Shown in pieces: positions 1 to 5,208 of a stretch of 8,753 nucleotides of DNA. Within the stretch, counting starts at the first letter, position 1. Every line of letters begins with the position of its first letter. The notes under the pieces are model-generated. The model did no database searches, had not been told where the DNA came from, and saw nothing but the letters and a program-made list of their open reading frames with translations. The stretch comes from Thermoplasmata archaeon (GTDB taxonomy: Archaea > Thermoplasmatota > Thermoplasmata > Lutacidiplasmatales > UBA184). The stretch is taken from positions 1 through 8,753 of the forward strand of contig JABEUK010000203.1 of assembly GCA_013044425.1 (NCBI GenBank), read 5' to 3'. The translations under genes and the position numbers were made by a program.

Positions 1-261
1 ACGGTGTACAGCCCGACCGAGGTCGCCAGCATCTTTTGGCTCCCCCGCTCCGCCCTGGAACGATCGGAGCGTGTATCGAGACCGACCGACCGCGGCACGA
101 TGGAGGTTCCCGCGGTGGTGTATGCGGATCATGTCCTCTGGGGCTTCACCCTCCGGCTCTTGCTCAAGTTCTTCGGGTACCCGGACGACCCCGAGGGCGA
201 TCGTGCCGTTCACGAGTCCTCCGGCGTTCCCGATCTGAGCGGTGCCCGCCGAACGGGGTAG
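1..261 (+). CDS. NUDIX hydrolase, C-terminal part (CoA pyrophosphatase-like), cut by window edge
   Basis: The reading frame is open from base 1 to a TAG at 259-261, so the gene begins upstream and only about 86 C-terminal residues are visible. They resemble the end of NudL/CoA-pyrophosphatase-type NUDIX proteins. A segment reading SPTEVASIFWLPRSAL corresponds to the family's E/V-x-x-x-FW-x-P-L stretch. The later VVYADHVLWGFTLRLLLKFF corresponds to the 'dg..IWG.T.r.L' segment near the C terminus. Such enzymes hydrolyse nucleoside-diphosphate derivatives in the cytoplasm, but the NUDIX box that would prove catalysis lies outside the window. The last 25 or so residues are low-complexity and not recognisable. 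No terminator-like T-run follows the stop. The family call comes from recalled motif similarity; the exact substrate is uncertain. Confidence 0.62.
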   Translation, partial: TVYSPTEVASIFWLPRSALERSERVSRPTDRGTMEVPAVVYADHVLWGFTLRLLLKFFGYPDDPEGDRAVHESSGVPDLSGARRTG

Positions 262-570
262 CCACTCCGGGCACCGCCGCCCTCCGTGCCGAAGGCTCCC
301 GGGAACTTGCACGCGCGGCGGGAGGCCGATTCGACCTCGGCGATGTCGGGGGCGCAACCCCGAGTGGAGCGGGCAGGGCCCGAAGCAGCCCGCGCGATGT
401 CCCGGGTGCGGCTAATGGGGCCGGCTCGACCTCGGGGCCGGAGAGGTTGGCTGACGGCGGAGCCAGGGACCGCGGAGAGCGATCGCCGCTCGTTCATGCG
501 CTCGCTCCTTGGAGTCGTAGCGCCGCCCCGCTCTTCCTGCGAGTTCGGGGGTCCGGAGCGAGTCAGGCAG
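262..570. other. Gene-free GC-rich gap upstream of TBP with clustered short hairpins
   Basis: No convincing coding sequence is seen here on either strand; the open frames have shadow-type, Arg/Pro/Gly-rich composition and no recognisable motif. The gap does contain consecutive short perfect hairpins. These are 325-329/337-341 (5 bp, 7-base loop TTCGACC), 346-351/358-363 (6 bp), 369-374/388-393 (6 bp, plus an inner 2 bp pair), 448-452/461-465 (5 bp, 8-base loop) and 477-481/487-491 (5 bp). GC-rich DNA produces short hairpins by chance, so this is at most a hint of a structured RNA or a long upstream regulatory region. It may also include the unrecognised terminator of the NUDIX gene. Confidence 0.4.
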
Positions 571-600
571 TTTAAATACATTTAAATAACGGCCTAAATA
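571..600 (+). promoter_or_regulatory. Archaeal promoter of the TBP gene: tandem TATA boxes
   Basis: This is the most conspicuous AT-rich island in an otherwise GC-rich window. TTTAAATA occurs at 571-578 and again at 581-588, exactly 10 bp apart, and a related CCTAAATA lies at 593-600. Archaeal TATA boxes are usually centred 25-28 bases before transcription start. The box at 581-588 would therefore place the start near 611, leaving a leader of only a few bases before the ATG at 617. The box at 571-578 would start about 10 bases earlier. The third copy is too close to the ATG to be a normal TATA box for this start. No Shine-Dalgarno sequence precedes the ATG, which agrees with a leaderless or near-leaderless mRNA. 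Confidence 0.82.
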
Positions 601-616
601 CTTCAAGCTCGAAACC

Positions 617-1165
617 ATGGTCAAGATTCGTATCGAGAACGTGGTCGCATCGACCTCGTTGGGTGATGAGCTCGACCTCCAATCAATCGCCCTCGGCCTG
701 GACGGCGCGGAGTACGAGCCGGAGCAGTTTCCGGGCCTGATCTACCGGCTCAAGCAGCCCAAGACGGCGATCCTATTGTTCCGCTCCGGGAAGGTAGTTT
801 GCACCGGCGCGAAGAGCATGAAGGAGGTCGAGGACTCGATCCACACCGTGGCCGCGCAGATCAAGAAGGGCGGCCAGAAGATCACCATGAAGCCCAAGAT
901 CGCCGTTCAGAACATCGTCGCGAGCTCCGATCTGGAGAGCGAGATCAACCTCAACGCGATCGCCGTCACCCTCGGTCTCGACCGAGTCGAGTACGAGCCC
1001 GAGCAGTTCCCCGGGTTGGTCTGCCGGATCCAGGACCCGCGCGTCGTCGTGCTCCTCTTTGGAAGCGGCAAGCTAGTCTGCACCGGGGCGCGCAAGCCTT
1101 CCGATGTCGAAGTCGCGGTCAAGAAGATCACCAAGGAGCTCCAAGGCGCCGGCCTCCTGCGCTAG
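617..1165 (+). CDS. tbp: TATA-binding protein (TBP)
   Basis: General transcription initiation factor that binds and bends the TATA box, then recruits TFB and RNA polymerase. The 182-residue product has the usual archaeal size and two direct repeats (about 3-90 and 94-180). Each repeat starts with an (E/Q)N(V/I)VAS strand, contains an identical EYEPEQFPGL stretch (32-41 and 125-134) and ends in LLF(R/G)SGK(V/L)VCTGA. The DNA-intercalating phenylalanines are visible as F38/F55 and F131/F148. The acidic C-terminal tail found in many archaeal TBPs is missing; the protein ends in LQGAGLLR. The ATG at 617 is chosen because it begins just before the first repeat and fits the TATA spacing. The gene is first in a tight run of six plus-strand genes, and its own product should bind the repeated TATA boxes ahead of it, so autoregulation is possible but not shown. 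Confidence 0.97.
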   Translation: MVKIRIENVVASTSLGDELDLQSIALGLDGAEYEPEQFPGLIYRLKQPKTAILLFRSGKVVCTGAKSMKEVEDSIHTVAAQIKKGGQKITMKPKIAVQNIVASSDLESEINLNAIAVTLGLDRVEYEPEQFPGLVCRIQDPRVVVLLFGSGKLVCTGARKPSDVEVAVKKITKELQGAGLLR

Positions 1166-1194
1166 GAGACCCTCGGGGACCCGGGACGGGCGCC

Positions 1195-2067
1195 GTGCCG
1201 TTCCCCTCCGATCTTCCGGTCGTGGATCATCACTGTCATCTGTCGCCGACCGGAGAAGGGGTTGCGGCCGCGCGCCGATTCCGCTCCGCCGGTGGCACCC
1301 ATCTCTTCCTCGCCACGCAGAACTACACCGGCCGACCTCCGAGCTCGATCGCGGAGTACGCGGAGCAGTTCGAGGTCACGGAGCGCCTGGGCCGTCAGAT
1401 CCAGGACGAGGTCGGAGTGGTGGTCTACTCCGTCGTCGCTCCGTACCCGATCGATCTCGTTCACGTTTCCTCGTCGATCGGCCTACCGGCCGCGCTCGAT
1501 CTGCAACGATCCGCGCTCGATCTCGCTGGACGCTGGGTCCGCGAGCACCGCGCGGTGGCCATCGGAGAGGTCGGGCGTCCTCACTTTGAGGTCGATGCGG
1601 CAACACGCGCGGCGTGCGACGAGGTGTTCCGTCACGCGCTCGCGGTCGCCCGGGACTCCGACTGTCCGGCCGTGGTCCACTGCGAGGATCTCGATGCGGG
1701 CGGCTACCGCGCGATCGCCGAGCTCGGCCGAGCCGCCGGCCTTCCCGCGCACCGCTTGATCAAGCACTACGCCCGCCACTACGTCGCCGAATCGGATCGG
1801 GCCGGGATCGCCCCGTCCTTCCTCGCGCGGCGCGAGCTGGTCGACCGTGCCCTCGCGGACCCCGGCCCTTGGTTCCTCGAGACCGATTTCCTGGACGACC
1901 CCGCTCGTCCCGGCGCCGTGCTCGATCTCGCGACGGTCCCGAGGAGAGCGCGCGCCATCGCCGAGCGCTCGAGCGGGGCGGTGGAGCAGCTGCGGGTCCC
2001 GTTCGTCGACGCGATCCGACAGGTGTACGGGTGGGCTCCCGAGATCGGGAAGGGTGCACGCCCATGA
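1195..2067 (+). CDS. TatD-related TIM-barrel metal-dependent hydrolase
   Basis: Probable cytoplasmic metal-dependent hydrolase of the amidohydrolase/TatD superfamily, in the group annotated in archaea as predicted TIM-barrel hydrolases (COG1099-like). The 290-residue frame shows the metal-site motifs in order: DHHCH at 11-15 (HxH = H13/H15), GEVG at 124-127 (E125), VVHCED at 160-165 (H162), KHY at 190-192 (H191) and ETDFLDD at 229-235 (D231). The frame is open farther upstream, overlapping TBP, but homology begins at the VVDHHCH strand, so the GTG at 1195 is the best start, 29 bases after the TBP stop. Its ribosome binding site is weak or absent. The TGA overlaps the next gene's ATG (ATGA at 2064-2067), suggesting translational coupling to the thymidylate kinase-like gene. 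TatD proteins have been linked to DNA 3' exonuclease activity, but the substrate of this archaeal subgroup is unknown to me. Confidence 0.87.
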   Translation: MPFPSDLPVVDHHCHLSPTGEGVAAARRFRSAGGTHLFLATQNYTGRPPSSIAEYAEQFEVTERLGRQIQDEVGVVVYSVVAPYPIDLVHVSSSIGLPAALDLQRSALDLAGRWVREHRAVAIGEVGRPHFEVDAATRAACDEVFRHALAVARDSDCPAVVHCEDLDAGGYRAIAELGRAAGLPAHRLIKHYARHYVAESDRAGIAPSFLARRELVDRALADPGPWFLETDFLDDPARPGAVLDLATVPRRARAIAERSSGAVEQLRVPFVDAIRQVYGWAPEIGKGARP

Positions 2068-2702
2068 AGCGCCACGCACCGGGCCGAGCGTGGTACGTCG
2101 CGTTCGAAGGGATCGACGGAGCCGGGAAATCCACGGTGGTCCGCCGCGTGGCCTCGCGCTTGCGCCGAGAGGGCCTGCGCGTGTCGACCCGCCGGGAGCC
2201 CGCATCCGCCGAGCTCAACCGGAAGGCCCAGGCCGCGAGCGTACAGGATCCGTGGACCGGCGGCGTGTACTTCACGCTCGACCGCTACCTCGCCCGCGCG
2301 GAGCTCGAACGCGATCTGCGCACCGCGTCCGTCGTGCTCACCGATCGCTCCTACTGGTCGACCCTCGCCTACCAGGGAAGCGCCCTCGCTCCCGAGCGGC
2401 AACGAAGGCTGGTCGGGCTCCAAGTCCACGCCACGATCGAGCCCGACCAGGTGATCCTGATCGACCTCGATCCGGCCGAGGCGATGCGTCGGGTCGGGTC
2501 CCGCGCTTCGGCAAAGAGCCCTCTCGAGCGGCGGCGGACCCTGGAGCGTGTCGCGCGCGCCTACCGTCGATTCGCGCGTCGGAACGGCTGGCTCGTGCTC
2601 GATGCTCGAAGTCCGGTGCGGGAGGTCGCGGACGCGGCCGCGGGTTCGATCCGCGAGCAGCTCGGAGCTCGGCGCCGGACCCGGCCGCGGCGTCGAAGGT
2701 GA
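2064..2702 (+). CDS. tmk: Thymidylate kinase-like P-loop kinase (dTMP kinase)
   Basis: Likely phosphorylates dTMP to dTDP with ATP in the cytoplasm, a step in dTTP synthesis. The 212-residue product carries FEGIDGAGKST at 14-24 (Walker A), REP at 44-46, FTLDR at 70-74 in place of the usual F-x-ADR, and TDRSYWSTLAYQG at 93-105, corresponding to the family's DRYxxSxxAYQG. A basic LID-like helix follows near 140-165. It is divergent: the usual REPGGT reads REPASA, the region between REP and DR is short, and the C terminus is an Arg-rich tail (about 202-212). The ATG at 2064 overlaps the preceding TGA in ATGA, so translation is probably coupled. A partial ribosome binding motif (GGGTG, about 2052-2056) lies ahead of it. 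Another P-loop nucleoside-monophosphate kinase specificity is possible, but the AYQG motif favours dTMP. Confidence 0.82.
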   Translation: MKRHAPGRAWYVAFEGIDGAGKSTVVRRVASRLRREGLRVSTRREPASAELNRKAQAASVQDPWTGGVYFTLDRYLARAELERDLRTASVVLTDRSYWSTLAYQGSALAPERQRRLVGLQVHATIEPDQVILIDLDPAEAMRRVGSRASAKSPLERRRTLERVARAYRRFARRNGWLVLDARSPVREVADAAAGSIREQLGARRRTRPRRRR

Positions 2703-2733
2703 TATCCTCCCCCAGATGCCTCGCCCCTCGCCA

Positions 2734-2739
2734 GGGAGG
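2734..2739 (+). promoter_or_regulatory. Strong Shine-Dalgarno fixing the Orc1/Cdc6 GTG start
   Basis: GGGAGG sits five bases before the GTG at 2745, in a 42-base gap after the thymidylate kinase stop. It is one of the clearest ribosome binding sites in the window. It supports initiation at GTG 2745 as an internal gene of a polycistronic message, in contrast to the SD-less TBP start. Confidence 0.75.
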
Positions 2740-2744
2740 AAGAC

Positions 2745-3893
2745 GTGGGCACGATCCTCGTTCGGGAGGAGACCCTCGAACCGACGTTCCTTCCACCGAA
2801 GCTGCCCCACCGCACCGCCGAACTCGCGCTGCTCACCCGCCGGTACCGGGAGGCGCTCTCGAAGGGAGTTCCGTTCCACCTCCTGCTGACCGGAGGCGTC
2901 GGGAGCGGTAAGACCGCTCTCGCCAAGCGACTCGCGACGGACCTCGAGCGGCTCGGCCGCATCGGACCCGCCCCGGTCAAGGCGGTCTACATCAACGCCT
3001 GGCGACGGGCCAGCGATCGGACGATCGTGCTCGATCTGTTACGCGCGGTCGACGTCTCCCTACCGGATCGAGGGTACGGACTACCGGAGATGCTCGACGT
3101 CTTCGAGCAGGGGATCCGTCGCCACCCTCGGCACCACCTCGTCATCCTGGACGAAGCGAGCGCGCTCGTCCGGCAGGAGACGAAGCTCGTCTACCTCCTC
3201 TCCCGCTCCGGAGAGGTCGGCCTCGGGTCGATCTCGCTGCTCCTGATCGCAACGGAGGACCTGCTCCCGTATCTCGACCCGGCGAGCCGGTCGAGCTTCG
3301 GGGTCACGCACCGCATGGCGCTCGCCCCGTACGACCGGGCCGCGCTGACCGACATCCTCGAGGCGCGCGCCGAGGTCGCGCTCGCTCCGGCGAGCTACAC
3401 CGACGAAACGCTGGAGCAGATCGCGCGCATCGCGGCGCCCAACGGGGACGCTCGGTTCGCGATCGAGCTCCTCTCAAGCGCAGCCCATGTGGCCGAAGAG
3501 GCCGGGCATCGGGCGATCTCCGCCGAGGACATCCGCGCCGCGAAAGGGTCGATCTATTCGACCGTCACGGAGACGCAACTCGAGGGCCTATCGGTCAACG
3601 CGCTCACGGTGCTGCTCGCCCTGACGCGCACCCTCAAGGGCAAGGGATCCTCGGTTCCCAGCCAGAAGTTGCGCTCCGCTCACTCCGCCTTGCTGGAGGA
3701 GTTCGAGGAGGACCCGATCAGCCGCACGACGTTCTGGCGCACCCTCAAGGAGCTCGAGCGCGACGGCCTCGTCACGCTCGATACGGGCCCGTCCGGGGCA
3801 TCCTCGAGCGTGGCGATGGACGAGCTTCCCGCGAGCTATCTCGGGACGCTGATCGAAGAGCGGCTCGGCCACGGCCGGGCTCGCAAAGCCTAA
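2745..3893 (+). CDS. cdc6: Orc1/Cdc6-family replication initiation ATPase
   Basis: AAA+ ATPase of the archaeal Orc1/Cdc6 family, which recognises replication origins and loads the MCM helicase. The 382-residue product has the usual family length. Visible in order: a PPKLPHRTAEL segment (17-27) like the family's 'LPHRexEi' entry motif; Walker A GGVGSGKT (50-57); YINAW (82-86) in place of YVNCR; Walker B LDEAS (135-139); a sensor-1 region LLIATED (166-172); sensor 2 GDAR (234-237), followed by the lid helix; and a winged-helix-like C-terminal domain (about 280-365). Oddities are DEAS where DE(I/V)D is common, and ATED where (I/S)ND is common, so this may be a divergent paralogue rather than the main initiator. 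The GTG start is supported by GGGAGG at 2734-2739. No origin is apparent next to it, since the flanking gaps are 42 and 25 bases. Confidence 0.87.
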   Translation: MGTILVREETLEPTFLPPKLPHRTAELALLTRRYREALSKGVPFHLLLTGGVGSGKTALAKRLATDLERLGRIGPAPVKAVYINAWRRASDRTIVLDLLRAVDVSLPDRGYGLPEMLDVFEQGIRRHPRHHLVILDEASALVRQETKLVYLLSRSGEVGLGSISLLLIATEDLLPYLDPASRSSFGVTHRMALAPYDRAALTDILEARAEVALAPASYTDETLEQIARIAAPNGDARFAIELLSSAAHVAEEAGHRAISAEDIRAAKGSIYSTVTETQLEGLSVNALTVLLALTRTLKGKGSSVPSQKLRSAHSALLEEFEEDPISRTTFWRTLKELERDGLVTLDTGPSGASSSVAMDELPASYLGTLIEERLGHGRARKA

Positions 3894-3918
3894 ACCCGAT
3901 ATCCCGGTTCGACGCGTC

Positions 3919-4839
3919 GTGTCCTCTCCCGCGTCGCCGACATCCTCGGGAACGGGTCCCGAGCCTCGACTGCCGAGATGGATCCGCACTCGCCCTCCCC
4001 AGGGGGCCCTGTATGGGGAATTGCGCTCCACCGTGGAGGAGCTTCGGCTCGGAACGGTCTGCCGGGAGGCGAGGTGCCCCAACCTCTCGGAGTGCTGGTC
4101 GGCCGGCACGGCGACGCTCATGCTGCTCGGGACGGACTGCACGCGACGCTGCGGCTTCTGTGCGGTCAGGACCCACTGGCCCCGCGGCGCGGTCGACCGG
4201 AGCGAACCCGCGCGCGTGGCCGAAGCCGTCGAGCGCACCGGGCTGCGCTATGTCGTGCTCACCCAGGTCTGCCGGGACGATCTCGAGGACGGAGGAGCCG
4301 AGGTGCTCGTCGACACCGTCCGCCAGATCCGCCAGCGTGCGCCCTCCGCCCGGGTCGAGCTCCTCATCGGCGACCTCGCCGGCCGGGAGGAGTCGCTCGC
4401 AAAACTGTTCGAGGATCCCCCGGACGTCCTCGCGCACAACATCGAGACCGTCCGGGAGCTCTCCCGCGCCATCCGCGATCCCCGAGCCAGCTACGAGCGC
4501 TCGCTCGAGGTCCTCCGGCGCGCGCGCGCGATCGGACCCGCCTCGCTGGTCACCAAGAGCTCGATCATGCTGGGGCTCGGAGAGAGCGAGGACGCGCTCG
4601 TGCGCACGATGCGCGATCTCCGAGCCGCGGAGGTCGATCTACTGACGCTCGGGCAGTACCTCCGACCGGGCCCGGAGCACGTCCCCGTGGCCCGGTACGT
4701 CCCCCCCGAGGAATTCGACCGGTACCGCGCCCAGGGACTCCGCAACGGTTTCGCGGGCGTCGAGGCAGGCCCGCTCGTGCGAAGCTCCTACCATGCGGAA
4801 GAGCTATACCGGCGCGCGCTCGCACGGCGGGGGACGTGA
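3919..4839 (+). CDS. lipA: Lipoyl synthase (radical SAM)
   Basis: Inserts two sulfur atoms at C6 and C8 of protein-bound octanoyl chains to make the lipoyl cofactor of 2-oxoacid dehydrogenases and the glycine cleavage system. The 306-residue product has the diagnostic set: an auxiliary-cluster motif CX4CX5C (C48, C53, C59, in VCREARCPNLSECW), the radical SAM motif CX3CX2C (C74, C78, C81, in CTRRCGFC) and the C-terminal RSSYHA (288-293), whose serine ligates the auxiliary cluster. All ligands are present, so it should be active. The GTG at 3919 is chosen because the LPRWIR segment (18-23) aligns with the usual LipA N terminus. No Shine-Dalgarno is evident. It lies 25 bases after Orc1/Cdc6 and 3 bases before a small membrane protein gene. 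No octanoyltransferase or lipoate ligase gene is in the window. Confidence 0.96.
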   Translation: MSSPASPTSSGTGPEPRLPRWIRTRPPQGALYGELRSTVEELRLGTVCREARCPNLSECWSAGTATLMLLGTDCTRRCGFCAVRTHWPRGAVDRSEPARVAEAVERTGLRYVVLTQVCRDDLEDGGAEVLVDTVRQIRQRAPSARVELLIGDLAGREESLAKLFEDPPDVLAHNIETVRELSRAIRDPRASYERSLEVLRRARAIGPASLVTKSSIMLGLGESEDALVRTMRDLRAAEVDLLTLGQYLRPGPEHVPVARYVPPEEFDRYRAQGLRNGFAGVEAGPLVRSSYHAEELYRRALARRGT

Positions 4840-4842
4840 GCC

Positions 4843-5208
4843 ATGGCGAAGAAGGTCCGCGGAAAGCCCGGCACGGCCGACGAGGAGCCGCCGTTCGAGT
4901 TCCCGGTGTTCGACGATCGCGCGTTCCTGAACCACGAGTACGAGATCACCCGCGGGATGCTCATCGCCGGGGGCGTCGCCCTCCTGCTCGGGATCATCTC
5001 CTGGGCGATCGATACCGCCTCGCTGCCGTGGGAGCTCCCGCCGGTCCTCGCGCTGATCGTCCTCCTCGCCCTGTACTCGCTGGTCACGAGGCTCCACCCG
5101 CGTGCTCGCATCTACACCAAGGGCGAGTGGGCCACGCTGTACGCGGTCGTCTTCTTTGGATGGCTCGCGAGCTGGTTCTTGCTGCTGGACACGATCCGCG
5201 CGTTCTAG
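4843..5208 (+). CDS. Small three-helix membrane protein of unknown function
   Basis: I do not recognise this 121-residue protein. It has a charged N-terminal segment of about 38 residues (MAKKVRGKPG, then an acidic and aromatic stretch containing FPVFDDRAFLNHEYEITRG). Three predicted transmembrane helices follow at about 39-56, 66-84 and 97-115, with a short basic loop containing HPRARIYTKGEW (85-96) between helices 2 and 3. There is no cleavable signal peptide pattern and no cysteine. The ATG at 4843 starts 3 bases after the lipA stop, so it is probably co-transcribed and perhaps translationally coupled with lipA. Composition and third-position GC match the neighbours, and the hydrophobic periodicity argues for a real gene. 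The TAG at 5206-5208 lies within a CTAG shared with the converging CCA-adding enzyme gene. Confidence 0.82.
   Translation: MAKKVRGKPGTADEEPPFEFPVFDDRAFLNHEYEITRGMLIAGGVALLLGIISWAIDTASLPWELPPVLALIVLLALYSLVTRLHPRARIYTKGEWATLYAVVFFGWLASWFLLLDTIRAF

Noticed and set aside
325..341. T-arm-like hairpin (5 bp stem, loop TTCGACC) suggesting a tRNA
   Set aside because: The loop is closed by A-T instead of the conserved G-C, and no matching acceptor, anticodon or D arm can be placed at the right distances.
374..391. CAGG...GAAGCAGCCC stretch resembling SRP RNA helix 8
   Set aside because: The canonical motif has a short stem closed by a GGAA-type tetraloop between CAGG and AGCAG. Here the 3' strand of that stem is missing, so the match is not good enough to call an SRP RNA without a covariance-model hit.
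210..581. Minus-strand frame of 123 codons in the gap before TBP
   Set aside because: It runs through the TATA boxes and into the NUDIX coding end, has low-complexity composition, and shows no plausible promoter or ribosome binding site.
593..600. CCTAAATA as the working TATA box of TBP
   Set aside because: Its centre is only about 20 bases before the ATG at 617, so a normal start would fall inside the coding region; the boxes at 571-578 and 581-588 fit better.
2703..2744. Replication origin next to the Orc1/Cdc6 gene
   Set aside because: Archaeal origins often flank this gene, but the gap is only 42 bases and holds a ribosome binding site, with no AT-rich unwinding element or inverted ORB-like repeats; the gap after the gene is 25 bases.
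1779..2879. Long minus-strand open frame (366 codons) across the hydrolase, kinase and Orc1/Cdc6 start
   Set aside because: It is antisense to well-supported genes, rich in Arg/Pro/Gly/Ser and without any recognisable motif: a GC-rich shadow frame.
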